A stretch of DNA of 64,000 nt from Lineus longissimus (taxonomy: Eukaryota > Nemertea > Pilidiophora > Heteronemertea > Lineidae), in NCBI RefSeq assembly GCF_910592395.1, contig NC_088319.1:682001-746000 (forward strand), in the 5' to 3' direction. A program made the position numbers and the translations under genes. Positions 1 to 11,567 of this stretch are shown here, one piece after another (within the stretch, counting starts at the first letter, position 1; the number at the start of each line of letters is the position of its first letter). The notes beneath the pieces were generated by a model. The model was not told the origin of the DNA. It was given only the letters and a program-made list of their open reading frames with translations, and searched no databases.

Positions 1-317
1 ATAAATACAGCGATATTTGCTCAACATACGCAATATGTATCGCGGACATTTGTTTCTATTAGCAGTGGCAGGCAGATTATTGTATCAGCGTCGTCACCGG
101 CCTTGGAGAGAGGCAGGGACCTGTGAAAGGCTGTCAACTTGGGCAGACAAACAATGACACCTGCTTTTGAGTGACGAAATACACTTCTTTCGACGGACAT
201 GAAAGTAAATTTTTTGGCGCAGTCAGTGATGATGAAATTGATGACTACGCGATTATACTTGAATGCACCATTACGCAACTTAGACATGTTTGCTGAGGTG
301 GCGGTGAGGCGATATAA

Positions 318-944
318 GGCTAATGTTACATAGGAATGAGCTACTCACGCCACATTTTTCATCGACTCACGGCCCATTTTCACGTGTCACTCCTCATTTG
401 TCACGAGTGACCGCGGTGGTTTACAAACAGATCATTTTTCGCTCGTTCATTTGTCACTTGGATTTTCTCGGCGACGCACATGGACTCAGAAGAAGAAGAG
501 ATGGCAGCCATGCTGCTCCTGATGGAGAATAGAAAACAAAAGCGGAGGCGACGGACGAGAACAATGTGGTACATAAAAGTGCTGCATTTTGCATTTTTTG
601 TTTCTCATTTCCAATCGAAATTAGCCATTGTATTAATGTGTAAACTAATGAAAATGCCGAAAAGTAGCTATACTCACAGTTTCGAAGGCGATATCACTAC
701 AAATGCACATGGACGTCCACTTTCTTTGCCAGCTCATTTCACAAAGAATGAACATGTCCATTCATCGCCTCACTCGTGAAATGACATGAAATGACGTGAG
801 ACGACGAATGCGGGCAAAACTTCCAAAATTCACTTCAATGAGAACAGGTCAATAGGTTTTCCAATGTCCATTCATCAGGTCACGAATGACAAGTGACAAA
901 TGAGTCGTGAGTCGATGAAACGTGAGGCCTATGTAACTTCAGCC
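318..944 (+). mobile_element. Non-autonomous PIF/Harbinger-like element with transposase N-terminal remnant
   Basis: Long imperfect terminal inverted repeats face each other. The left end begins GGCTAATGTTACATAGG and the right end is the inverse of GGCTGAAGTTACATAGG; similarity continues inward for roughly 70-80 bp (CATCGACTCACG, CATTT.TCAC). TAA sits immediately outside both ends (315-317 and 945-947), matching the 3 bp TWA target preference known for PIF/Harbinger. An ORF at 480-779 starts MDSEEEEMAAMLLLMEN and continues with a run of arginines then MWYIK. This acidic, Leu-rich, poly-Arg, Trp pattern is typical of the start of Harbinger transposases. The DDE catalytic domain is absent, so the copy cannot mobilise itself. 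Family assignment rests on the TSD plus the ORF start. Confidence 0.7.
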
Positions 945-2671
945 TAACGCGTTACCTAACTTCCAAAATGGCTTCCATTACGTTTTTCAACCCCTCAGCC
1001 ATAAAATCATTCAACACAAAGTCAGTTTGACTGTTTTATTGAAAGCTCATTCATGCGTGAGCCTAATCCGCTGTTCTAATGCGAGCTGTGTTGTGAAAAA
1101 ATGTACCGACCGCCCAAAAAACCAAATATGTGGTACAAAATGTTACATTGAGGACATGGACTAAATCGTTTGAAAGTGAAGCAGCCATTGTTATAGTTGA
1201 CCGGCTTTAGTTGACACCGTGAAAGAGCGTTGGTTGGGTCTACCAAAAGGATAATCTAGTGCTGTGCAACACCACTATCTTTTGGATGTGATGTGGTCAC
1301 ATTCTTGAGTTCAACTATTTTAGTACATTTGTCCACAACGACATGAAAAAGGCTCAACTCATGTCTTTAAGCACTGAAGAACAGGGGCTTGATGGACTGT
1401 AGGTTTCGTACATGCTCATGGAAGGTTAATTCTGACTCCTGATTGAAATGGCTTTCCCAAATAAACGCGAAAATTAATTAGCTGACCCTTACATCATGAA
1501 ATTCGTGATCATTTACACTTAGTCATCGATGGTGGTGCTATATTTAGTGACCCTTCAGAATGAAAAGCGTGAAGCAGAAATTAGTTAAGTTCACTTAACA
1601 TAACCCAAAATGACTGGACGCAGAACTCGGCAGATGCAGTGGAAGGGTATATCTCCTTACTGCCTACGCCCCTGCTCGTGCGCTGTCATTAAAGTTAGGA
1701 AACTGCTCCAGGGGGGCACTCCTCTGGGCGCGCAGTACTCTAATATCTCAATGTTTTCGTAACCTCTGACTAGACACTGCTTCGGATTATCGGGCCATTA
1801 TCCAGACTTGGATGATAAAATGTATCTGAAATCCTCCGGGGGGCGCACGGCCATCATGACTTGCTTCACATACTTTTGTTGCGCTAATGTACTACCTGAT
1901 TGGCCGTACTCGAGGGGACCACTGGGCGCATGTTCAAGTAATTACCAGTGAAACCGTGGACAATAACAGCGGAGTATGAAATTGGTTTGGGCAGCTAAGT
2001 TAGTCGACTTCATACAGATCGATTAAAAATGATGGCCAATAACTTTGTAATGATTTGTGGGTTGTATTGGCTGATCGTTCAGGTTCATGTGGCCTTGGTC
2101 GGCGGATGCCTTGTAAAGCGTGTCAGGTGGTGAATCACCCGACAGAATACGCACTGCATTCTGTTCTCGCGGAATACAATGATATCGGGTCATGTTTACT
2201 CGGGTTATAGGGATGTTCCGTCAACCTGTCCCTTCTGTGTGGAACTTGTACTAAACACTGTCTTTAGCTGCTGTTTAGTACTAATGGCCCAGACATTGGG
2301 TTCTTTGAAATAGCAGCATGGTACTTGACCTGGCATGGCTGCACAAATTGGTTGCCCCTGAAATCTACGAAGAAGATACGCCGGCCGCCAGACAGCCATA
2401 TGCAAATGACACTGCTCCAGCTCACAGGATATCCAGACAAAACGGAAGGGAGAACCACCCGCCAGCCACCACTTTGCACCTAAATTACTTCGTACAGTGC
2501 AAGAAATGCCAGTAATCAATATAATTAACATGTGATGCATTCAAACAGCTAGTCCACTTCTTTCGTGCATGAAGGCAGCGATTGAAAGCAGCCCGTCTTG
2601 GTGAAAGAGTGACGAGGAACCCGAATGGGTTACCGTGAGAGTTACATCTGATGGCAAAGGATGGTAATACG
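945..2671. other. Intergenic, no gene recognised
   Basis: Apart from the partial family A MITE at 1192-1317, nothing here is recognised. Open frames around 2205-2540 overlap on both strands, have no family signature and no clear splice context, and look like chance. Confidence 0.5.
1192..1317 (-). mobile_element. Family A MITE, partial copy A1
   Basis: Reads on the minus strand as the 5' half of the family A element: GAACTCAAGAATGTGACC-type start, then a CAAAAGATAGTGGTG-type segment and GGTGTCAACTAAAGCCGGTC. It ends at about the middle of the full-length copy at 55343-55608. The outer TIR is missing. Confidence 0.75.
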
Positions 2672-4909
2672 AAACTCAGAAAAGCTATCACACAACATAC
2701 AGTCTTAATATAGAGTATCTTAGTGTAGATCTATTTTGACTCGCATGTCGACTGTTCTATAAATCATATCAAGAATCGAATCTAAAAGTGATGTATCATG
2801 GCTGCGATGGTCCGAATCGGAGTTGTCAGGAAGTAAATGTTACTGTCCTTTTTGGCTGCTGGTGTGCAAACATACAAGGCCGGTTTCTTCAGAGATGGGT
2901 GTTTCTTTAATCAACTTTGGGACAGATAAAGTTATCTTGGACTAGGATTCGATCACAGGTAATTCGATTTTTAGCGGTTTTGCAGCTCTGTCGAATAAGC
3001 CTTCGAATATTCTGTTGTTCAGCACCCCGGAGCCATTATGACAAAAGGAAACCTTCTGCTGTGTCTTGCACAGAAACTGAAATAAACAGTTTCATTGGCC
3101 ATATCATCATATCTCGTAATCCAATTTGGTGGCTAATATTGACGATAACGATAACAATATCGACCAGTACCGTGATGGCCGCCAATAATCCAAGATGGCC
3201 ACCAAAACACTTCTGCAACTTGTTGAGATCATATTCTGCAGCTCCGACTCAGGTTGCAGGCCAAATTTGAAATGCAGCTTGATTATGAATGATCTCGGGT
3301 TTGAATTCAATATGGCCATCTTTCCGAGATGACCGCCAATGAAATTCTGTATCAGCATCGCAAACTCTCGTAAATCAGTAGGGGTGCCGACCTGCGGCTC
3401 GAGCTTCTCGTAATTTCTCAAGTTTGGAAATACCATACAGCGACTTTTACGAGAAAACTCGATCGTATTTGGTGGGATTAACGGTTTACCTTGAAATCCC
3501 TAGGGGGCGCGTTATGGAAAAAGCAAATAGCTGTTTCATGGCCATCTTTCAAGTTGAGGTTGAGAACAGCGACTCATCACAGATTCTTATACGTATACGG
3601 ATAAAACTCTGTAGACAGAGGACGACATTTGTGTACATTTCGATCCGTATTACGTACAATGATCTGTGATAAGTTACTGATCTCCAACTCCCTATCACAC
3701 CCTTGAAAACAATCTTATTTCTTTTAAAACGTATTTAGTTCGGATAAAGTTTGACACCGCTACGAGTCAAAATGTCTGTATATTACTCCAACACCGTTAC
3801 GACTCAAAATCATACGAGTATTTTACTCCAGAATCTTAGTGAGTTCATGAGCTTTCTGGAAGGTTATATCATGATCGTAGTGTTCGCTGCAGGAGCATTC
3901 GGAAATATCACATCCCTAGTGGTATTCCGAAGGGTAGGAGGGAAATACGATGCCACTATCACATACCTCACTTGCCTCGCCGTCTCGGACCTACTCTGCA
4001 TTTTCTTTGTCGGTTTTCCAACGTGGTTTTCGTACGGTCTTCAGTCCGTGACAAGTGGAAAGCTCTTCTTAAACATTTACCATATATCTGACTTGAGTTG
4101 TAAGATTGGGACATACGTGTATGTTATGTTTCAGACTACTTCAGCCTGGCTCATTGTGGTATTCTCGGCCGAGAGAGCAGTGGTGGTCTGGTTTCCACTA
4201 AAGCGGTTGCTCATCACGCGAAGGCGACGAAAGATACTGATCACGTCTGTGATGTTAGCTTGTGCCTTGGCAGGGATTCACAGCGGGATTATGAGTAGTT
4301 TGTTCGTTATCGGCCAAACTCACATATGCCACTACGCTCTGACAGGGTTCGCGGTAACACTGTTGTTGGTATACGATAATTTTCTTTACTATTTCTTTCC
4401 GTGTTTTACGATCATCATGACCAATACAGCTATCATAATCGGAATAGCGAAATCAAAACAATTCACTGACGGCGCATCCTCGAAAGATGTTAATGAGAGA
4501 AAGACTCTGATTAATCTACTTATTGTCTCAGCCATGTATGTTGTTTTCATGACACCAAACTCGGTCATGCTCATAATACTCTTCAATCAACCACAGGAAG
4601 TTGATGGAACCTACATCACTCTGCTTAAAATTCTTTTCAGGATTTTCTCTCAGATAAGTTATTTCAATTATTGTCTTAATTTTGTCGTGTATGGATTTTC
4701 TTTGCCGTTCTATCGCAAGGAAATGGCGCGAATGTTTTACTGGTGTCGACATTCTGAGCGTAAATCCTTGTCCTAACATCCATCCTTTTCATGTCGTTTT
4801 CTATTCTACTTTAATTTTGATGATAGCGAGGTTTCGGAAGCCTTACGAAGAGCTACGAACAACGACGTACGAAGTAAAGTAAATGTATTTTATCAACAAT
4901 TCGTTTTGA
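2672..4909 (+). repeat. Tandem segmental duplication, copy 1 (carries GPCR 1)
   Basis: Similarity to copy 2 (5628-7711) begins at ACTCAGAAAAGCTATCACAC, includes CTAAAAGTGATGTATCATGG about 130 bp later, resumes before the receptor (ACGTATACGGATAAAACTC), covers the whole receptor and continues about 130 bp past its stop. Flanks are patchier than the coding part. The break after GTAAATGTATTTTATC marks the downstream edge. Confidence 0.85.
3772..4776 (+). CDS. Rhodopsin-class G protein-coupled receptor, tandem paralogue 1
   Basis: Intronless 334-residue seven-transmembrane receptor; ATG at 3772 is the first in-frame ATG and matches the paralogue's start. The N-terminus has sequons NHT (13) and NLS (21). 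TM1 carries GN (44-45), TM2 LAVSD (69-73), a conserved Cys opens TM3 (C110) with its likely disulfide partner C186 in loop 2, and TM5 carries a Pro. The DRY motif is ERA (134-136) followed by a basic loop; TM6 has FMTPN in place of CWxP; TM7 ends NFVVY (303-307) instead of NPxxY. Peptide receptors of the FMRFamide/TRH-like sort are the nearest general resemblance, but the ligand cannot be named. It should sit in the plasma membrane. A GTATTTAG just before the shared 5' leader in both copies could be a 5' UTR splice acceptor. Confidence 0.9.
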   Translation: MSVYYSNTVTTQNHTSILLQNLSEFMSFLEGYIMIVVFAAGAFGNITSLVVFRRVGGKYDATITYLTCLAVSDLLCIFFVGFPTWFSYGLQSVTSGKLFLNIYHISDLSCKIGTYVYVMFQTTSAWLIVVFSAERAVVVWFPLKRLLITRRRRKILITSVMLACALAGIHSGIMSSLFVIGQTHICHYALTGFAVTLLLVYDNFLYYFFPCFTIIMTNTAIIIGIAKSKQFTDGASSKDVNERKTLINLLIVSAMYVVFMTPNSVMLIILFNQPQEVDGTYITLLKILFRIFSQISYFNYCLNFVVYGFSLPFYRKEMARMFYWCRHSERKSLS

Positions 4910-4940
4910 AATAGTCCTGGTTGCTCCTTCAGTTAGGTAA

Positions 4941-5022
4941 AGTGTTTTTCAGATAGATCTGGCCAAAGGTTCTTCGCCGACTTCTTGTCACTAAACTTTA
5001 GTGTGAGTAATGTTACACAGAA
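4941..5022 (-). mobile_element. Family A MITE, partial copy A2
   Basis: Minus-strand 3' end of family A. It starts with the terminal repeat AGTGTTTTTCAGATAGATC, continues GGCCAAAGG and CTTGTCACTAAACT, and stops after GTAATGTTACACAG. It lies between the two GPCR copies and is absent from the matching place after GPCR 2. Confidence 0.75.
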
Positions 5023-5627
5023 TCAGGTGGTCGCGTAATTGAATAAGTACAGGATGTGAAGCGACAACAAACTTTCGTCCTTCGTCGTTCTAAAGGGTCA
5101 ATACAAACCAAGTATAATGTTCAAGCTGAACTGCGTGAAGTCTCGGCAGCCAAGTCAGGAAATAAAAAAATGTATCGGTCCATGGACCTTGTGGCTCACC
5201 CTGGTGTGTGGAAACCGGTGATAAGTTCTCGACATTTGAACTTCGCAAGTTTGGATCATTTTGGTCAAGGGCTCTAAAGTAAAATTACCTTCGGGTCAAA
5301 GGTCAAATGGTATCAAATATGGCTCCCAGGCTGAGACAATGTTCAGTTATCTTAAATTCATTAGTCTTTTTTTCGAAATATTTTCTGAATGGAGTCATGG
5401 TATACATGCTTCCCGAAATTGGTGGCTTCCATTGGAACTAACTTTTTCCCCCTTGTCCGTCATTAAAGGCATTCAAGTGTGTTGGTCAACCATGACTATC
5501 TCCTTTGTTCCTCCACCATAAGGCCTAGTTTCCCCTTATGACATCACTATTTTGGACACTCAGCGCCCTATTTCTGGAAAGGTGTATAATGTTCGTCGTA
5601 TTAAACGAAACCCAACACCCAACACGA
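5023..5627. other. Spacer between duplicated blocks, no gene recognised
   Basis: Unique spacer between the two GPCR duplication units. Several short open frames are present, none with recognisable motifs. Confidence 0.5.
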
Positions 5628-7711
5628 ACAACTCAGAAAAGTTATCACACAACGTACAGTCTTAATTTAGAGTCTATTCATAGATCTATATATTTTGACT
5701 CGCTACATCAAAGCATGTTGACTGTTCTATAAATCAAAGCAAGAATCGAATCTAAAAGTGATGGATCATGGCTGCGATGGTTCGAATTGACGATGGTTCA
5801 TTGGCGCATAGTGCATTTACTGCAATGTAAGTACGGTTCAATCTAATCCGAGGTGTTTTACAATATGATATTCCGTTTGGCTGTGTAGTACTTTTAACAA
5901 ACCAGCCCTGGCTTGTGTTCATCCTACCCTTGTGTCATGCATCAATGCATATAATACTTGGGTAAACAGGCAGAAGCACCTGTTTTGAGATTCAATAGAT
6001 ATATAATCGATGACGTCACGACAATTTCTGAGCAGGCTGCTCATAGCGCACACTGACTCTAGGCTACTTCGTGGTTCTTGAGCAAGCTACGCAAAAATCA
6101 CGGTCTCCTGTTGATATTTCTCTCGATAACGTCATGATGTGTGGCTGCTATTGAACCAAAATGTATTCCGTTAGGTATGCGAGAAAATATCCAAGTGAAT
6201 CTACTGTGTAACGTTGATATTGTTGAGTCACGCCAATCTCTCTTATGTGGTGGCATGCGCAAGCGCGCTGAGAGGAATATATGTAATTTATGCTTGGCAT
6301 CAGAATGTCGTTGTTTTGGTAAAGAAGATATGGACCTGTATAACAGGGAGGGTAAGAACAGCAACTTGTTGCATATCCTTACACGTATACGGATAAAACT
6401 CGGTGGAAAGTGGACGAAATTTGTGTACATTTTGATCCGTGTACGTACAATGATCTGTGATAGGACACTGATCTCATCCACCCTAATATGGTCTTAATAA
6501 ATTAATCTATCGCTTTAGAAAGGTACATTTGTATTTAGTTTAGACAAAGTTTGATACCGCCACGAGACAAAAAATCATGTCAGTAGCTTACTCCAACACC
6601 GCTACGAGTCAAAATCATGTGAGTATTTCACTCTATCTCAGTGAGATCGTGAGTGTTCTGGAAGGTTATATCATGATCGTAGTGTTCGCCGCAGGAGCAT
6701 TCGGAAACATCACATCCCTAGTGATATTCCGTAGGGTAGGAGGGAAATACGACGCCACTATCACATACCTCACTTGCCTCGCCGTCTCGGACCTGCTCTG
6801 CATTCTTTTTGTCGGTTTTCCAATGTGGCTTTCGTACGGTCTTCGCCACGTAACGAATGGAAAAGTCTTCTTAAACATTTACCATATATCTGACTTGAGT
6901 TGTAAGATTGGGACGTACGTGTATGTTATGTTTCAGACTACTTCAGCCTGGCTCATTGTGGTATTCTCGGCCGAGAGAGCAGTGGTGGTCTGGTTTCCAC
7001 TAAAGCGGTTGCTCATCACGCGAAGACGACGAAAGATACTGATTACGTCTGTGATGTTAGCTTGTGCCTTGGCGGGGATTCACAGCGGGATTATGAGTGG
7101 TTTGTTTGTGATTGGTCAAACTCGCATATGCTACTACCCTCAAACAGGGTTCGCAGTAACACTGTTGTTGGTATACGATAATTTTCTTTACTATTTCTTT
7201 CCGTGTTTTACGATCATCATGACCAATATAGCTATCATAATCGGAATAGCGAAATCAAAACAATTCACTGACGGCGCATCCTCGAAAGATGTTAATGAGA
7301 GAAAGACTCTGATTAATCTACTTATTGTCTCAGCTATGTATGTTGTTTTCATGACACCAAACTCGGTCATGCTTATAATAATCTTCAATCAACCACAGGA
7401 AGTTGATGGAACCTACATCACTCTACTTAAAAATTTCTTCAAAATTTTCTCTCAGATAAGTTATTTCAATTATTGTCTTAACTTTGTCGTGTATGGATTT
7501 TCTTTGCCGTTCTATCGCAAGGAAATGGCGCGAATGTTTTACTGGTGTCGACATTCTGAGCGTAAATCCTTGTCCTAACATCCATCCTTTTCATGTCGTT
7601 TTCTATTCTATGTTCATTTTGATGATAGCGAGGTTTCGGAAGCCTTACGAAGAGCTACGAACGACGATGTCCGAAGTCAAGTAAATGTATTTTATCGACG
7701 ATTTGTCTTGA
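5628..7711 (+). repeat. Tandem segmental duplication, copy 2 (carries GPCR 2)
   Basis: Direct copy of 2672-4909. The first boundary is ACTCAGAAAAGTTATCACAC, and similarity ends after GTAAATGTATTTTATCGACG. A stretch around 5800-6330 does not align obviously with copy 1, so indels have accumulated outside the gene. Confidence 0.85.
6577..7578 (+). CDS. Rhodopsin-class G protein-coupled receptor, tandem paralogue 2
   Basis: Intronless receptor of 333 residues, nearly identical to the gene at 3772-4776 from TM1 to the stop. Most differences are in the extracellular N-terminus, the TM2-TM3 loop (LRHVTNGK against LQSVTSGK), the TM4-TM5 loop (RICYYPQ against HICHYAL) and the start of TM7. These are ligand-facing parts, while the cytoplasmic loops and C-tail are unchanged. 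The same unusual ERA, FMTPN and NFVVY motifs are present, and there is one clear N-terminal sequon (NHV is not one; NTA and NIT differ in context), so glycosylation may differ. Both copies are full length and open. Ligand unknown. Confidence 0.9.
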   Translation: MSVAYSNTATSQNHVSISLYLSEIVSVLEGYIMIVVFAAGAFGNITSLVIFRRVGGKYDATITYLTCLAVSDLLCILFVGFPMWLSYGLRHVTNGKVFLNIYHISDLSCKIGTYVYVMFQTTSAWLIVVFSAERAVVVWFPLKRLLITRRRRKILITSVMLACALAGIHSGIMSGLFVIGQTRICYYPQTGFAVTLLLVYDNFLYYFFPCFTIIMTNIAIIIGIAKSKQFTDGASSKDVNERKTLINLLIVSAMYVVFMTPNSVMLIIIFNQPQEVDGTYITLLKNFFKIFSQISYFNYCLNFVVYGFSLPFYRKEMARMFYWCRHSERKSLS

Positions 7712-8269
7712 AATGAAAAAAATGGCCGCTGATGTAAGGACGTCCGCAGAAATCGTTCCAATGTATTTTAAACTACGACACTGGTATGATTTGAAGCTTG
7801 ATGTCGATCTATCTTAATTCACTGTATGTTTGAAGTTAATGAGATGTAACTATCCACATACACAGAAAGACTAGAAGTGTTATGAGACATGTTTGTAAAT
7901 TATCATTCAACGTGTTTTCATAATACAGATAAAAGCGATTTGATAAGCGATTGACCTACATCAACATCAATAGGCCTTGGCATGATTGGAACTGGTAGAT
8001 GAATAACTTGATACAACATTGCACATGTTTCATGCGTGCTTGACAGCGGTAATCGTACCAACTGTCCACCGAATTACTATTTCTGCACTGCAGCTGACAG
8101 CTGTACATAGACTCTTTACATGTGGACATTTACGTAATGGTTACAATGCGTCGTCTTGCTTGCGTACAGCAGCACACTGTTTCGTGTAGGCCTACATGCA
8201 GGCGTACTCAACAACACTGTGTAAACGATTTGACATGTTTTACATCATACCAAAGTCGCTGATATACTA
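7712..8269. other. Intergenic, no gene recognised
   Basis: AT-rich spacer between GPCR 2 and the transporter. It probably holds the transporter promoter; no TATA box or repeat stands out. Confidence 0.4.
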
Positions 8270-8801
8270 CATGTAGTTGGGGCCGACCGGAGGCCCTCAA
8301 AACACCAAGGCCGGACAATTTTGGAGTTTCATCCCTTGGGCAGACACTTTATCAGCTTGATCTAAGGTAAGTGAGCATTCAATATTTCGATCATGCATAA
8401 ACTCTATAAACGCCGCGTGCACAAGGTCTATAACTCTGGTATTGCATTGGTTAAGCCAGTACATTTAATTCGGGTGTCACAAACAGTCTTGCGGCTTTGT
8501 TCTCTTGGCTAAAATTCATTTTCATGTGAACTCTCTACTATTTGCCTATGTTGATTTCAATTATGATTTCCCAAATCGGTAACACTCGCGTGGGCAGCGA
8601 AGAGAATCGGCCACATGCTGTCATACAGCTCGATTGGACTACTATCTCCGTCTCACTCGGGATCGATCTCTACCGTGGTCTGGCAATGTAGAATCGAGGA
8701 GTTCCGAGAGGTTGTAGCTTGGTTTTCTTGCGGCTGACTGCTCGCGAAACTGGCATCCTCGCGTGATTGTTTATCACTGATATTCTTTACATTTGTTTTA
8801 G
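8270..8801 (+). other. Probable 5' UTR exon and first intron of the amino acid transporter gene
   Basis: A near-perfect donor, AAG followed by GTAAGTGAG, lies at 8366/8367. A good acceptor, ATTTGTTTTAG, ends at 8801, eight bases before the transporter ATG at 8810. An untranslated first exon ending at 8366 and a 435 bp intron would join them. The exon's 5' end is not determined; 8270 is nominal. Confidence 0.5.
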
Positions 8802-8809
8802 GGAAAGAA

Positions 8810-11298
8810 ATGTCGAAATGTGGAGAACTGACGACGGGCTTTCTACGGAAGCTTGGCCGGAAAAAGGCTATACCCAAAGACGTCATGGAGACGCCCCTGA
8901 AGCGATGTTTGACGACATCCCATCTCGTGTTCTTAGGAATTGGACAAATGGCTGGTGCAGGGATGTACATCATGACTGGCGTTGTAGCGAAGCAACACGC
9001 AGGACCAGCCACTTTTCTGTCCTATATTATCGCGGGCTTCGTTTCATTTCTCTCCGCTATGTGTTACGCGGAGTTCGCCGCTAGGGTACCGCGGGCCGGG
9101 TCTAGTTACTCGTACGCCTACGTCACAGTAGGGGAGTTCATCGCCTTTGTCATAGGTTGGAATATCCTACTAGAACACTGCATTGGCGGAGCGTCCACCG
9201 CAAGAGCCTGGAGCGGCTCCTTCGACACTCTCTTTGGGAATGTTATAAGGAACTGGACACTAGAGCACGCAAGTTTCCAAGGACAGCCGTCCTGGTTGGC
9301 GCAATATCCCGACTTCATCGCGCCATTGTTTTTAATCATATTATGCATAGCTGTCGCATTCGGGGCGAAGACATCGGTAAATATCAACATGGTCGTCGCT
9401 GTAACGAACATCATCTTCACAATCTTGATTTCTGTTTTGGGGTATTATTACGCGAAACCGGAGAACTGGACTTCAGTTCCGTTCGCGCCAAACGGTGTCG
9501 GTGGGGTCGTCGTCGGCGCCTCCATGTGTGTCTACGCTTACATCGGCATTGATGGTATTTCTGTCGCAGGGGAGGAGGCGAAGTCCCCTACTAAGTCGAT
9601 CCCGCGAGCTAACACCATCGCACTCATTGTCGTGACGGTCATGTACGTAGCGATGTCCCTGGCGTTGGTTCTCGTGGTCCCGTACACGAGTCTATCAATG
9701 AGTGCACCTTTTGCGGAGGCCTTTGACAGTTTAGGGCACCGCTGGATCAAGACTATCGTAATCGTCGGGACTTTGATCGCCATAACCTGCACCACACTCG
9801 GACACACATTCTCCGCACCGCGAACGATGTACGCCATGGCCGGCGACGGAGTAATCTTCAGATTTATCAGTTACGTGAATCCCCGGACACAGACACCACT
9901 TGTGGCCGTTTTGATTTTCCTCATCATAGCTGCGGTCCTGACGGTCCTATTCAACTTGGAACAGCTGGCAAATATGAGTTCCATTGGGACAATCCTGACA
10001 TTTTTCGGCGTTTCCGCCTGTGTTATCGTGCTGCGATATCAGCCAAGGCAAGGCGAATGCACTGACGAGACTCAGTTGGTCGACAATGCTACCGATAATG
10101 ATCAAAAAAGTGATCCCGACACCTACGAAATTTGGAACAATAGCGGAAGACTAAAACCAAAATTCAAGGATTTCCCGATTCTGAAAAACATGGCGCCCGG
10201 AAGTGCTGTCGTCATGGCAACCGGTTCCATGAGTGTCGCCATGTTGGTTTTGTGTTGTGTTGCGATTCTAGGAATGAAACACTTGGCTTCTGGCACCGCC
10301 TGGGCCGTTCTAGTGACTATATTCTCCGTCCTCTGGTTAGTGGCGTCATTCACCGTCCTTCTGCTCCATGAGCAGGACTCTCAGATCACAACATACAAGG
10401 TGCCCTTTGTACCGCTGCTGCCCTCTATCAGCATGCTGCTCAACATGGCGCTGTTGCTCAACCTTGAAGTTGCCGTTTGGATTCGGCTTGGAGTATGGAT
10501 GACTGCAGGTAACGGACCATTTTCTTCTGCCCTCCCACAGCGGGCCTTTGTGTCGTTCCTAAAATGCATATTCAGATCAAAGCCCGGCTGAAACTGGCCG
10601 ATTTGGAAAGATATCTTGGCCATTACATCGATCCGAATCGTTTTATTGAAAGATGTATGCACCCCACTTTCCCATCCTAAGTTTTCACTAAACAATGCAG
10701 GTTGAACAGAACTGACCCAGCAAACGCTATCGCGTATTCAGAGGCCAGCTTTACTTGAGGATAATAGTGAATGGCGATTTCATTTATTCAGCTAAAAAGA
10801 CTTACAAGTAAACTTGGCTGTCAATATCTCTGACGACTAAAACATGCACACATCTGTATGCATACATCTGTATGCACACATCTGTACGCACACATCTGTA
10901 TGCACACATCTGTATGCACACATCTCTATGCACACATATGTATGCACACATTAGGAAAATGGCCTAATTTTACAAAAATCCTCCCCTAGTTGCACACGAA
11001 CTTAATAGCCGCTTACGGTATCACCCACGTTGCAGTGAACTTTCACAGAAACTGTGCTGTCATCTTAGCAAGTTTTTACGTCTCCTGGTTTACTTGTCGC
11101 GCTATTGATGTACGCACAACATACATATAGGCATTATTCTGTATTTCAGGGTTTTTGATTTATTTTGCCTACGGAATACACCACACTTTTGAAAGTACGA
11201 ACACACTGACCGTGGCCCAGCCGAAGAATTATGCGTCGATGGATGATAGCTGCCAAAACGAAGACCGTCCACGATCTGAGAAAGGAAAGGAATCGTAA
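8810..11298 (+). CDS. Cationic amino acid transporter (CAT/SLC7A1-4-like), two coding exons
   Basis: Coding exons are 8810-10508 and 11150-11298, giving 615 residues. The large ORF runs on to 10591, but a donor (GCAG followed by GTAACG) sits at 10508/10509. Reading past it gives an uncharacteristic tail. After an acceptor (CTGTATTTCAG, ending 11149) the phase-matched second exon encodes GFLIYFAYGIHHTFES and a hydrophilic tail to TAA. That is the usual CAT ending, completing the last membrane helix. Family hallmarks: the first helix with GIGQMAGAGMYIMTG (43-57), LLEHCIGGASTARAW (120-134) with the conserved Glu of CATs, GEEAKSP (254-260) and SAPRTMYAMAGDGV. Length and about 14 predicted helices fit CATs, which carry Arg/Lys/ornithine across the plasma membrane; SLC7A4-like members have uncertain substrates. 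The intron holds a 14 bp minisatellite. Confidence 0.9.
10843..10951. repeat. 14 bp minisatellite in the transporter intron
   Basis: About eight head-to-tail copies of a 14-mer close to ATGCACACATCTGT, with a few substitutions. It lies inside the intron at 10509-11149. Confidence 0.95.
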
Positions 11299-11567
11299 CC
11301 ACGTGACCGAAGTCGAAGTGAATGTGAACTTCAGCCGATTGGCTTATAGTAGAATCGGACTGTCCAATCAGATAATAAATTATGTGTCTTGACCTACTTT
11401 CAAATGCTGGTACTTGGGGTACAGGGTAGTCCAAAAAAGGGTGCAATAATACCGCAATTTCTTCAAATACTGTCATTTGCTAGGGTTTTACTACAAGGGT
11501 GGGCACTACTGTAAGATTTTTTATCTTCAAGAAGCATTCGGAAGATTCAGTCGTTTTCGTCAGATTT

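Noticed and set aside
4389-4586. Minus-strand ORFs inside the GPCR genes (also 4528-4779, 6666-6878, 7191-7388)
   Set aside because: Shadows of the receptor coding strand; no own motifs, and they appear in both copies only because the genes are duplicated.
10509-10591. C-terminal extension of the transporter ORF past 10508
   Set aside because: Follows a good donor site, lacks the conserved CAT ending and is replaced by the exon at 11150-11298.
10843-10951. CRISPR-like array
   Set aside because: Contiguous 14-mer minisatellite without spacers, in an animal intron.
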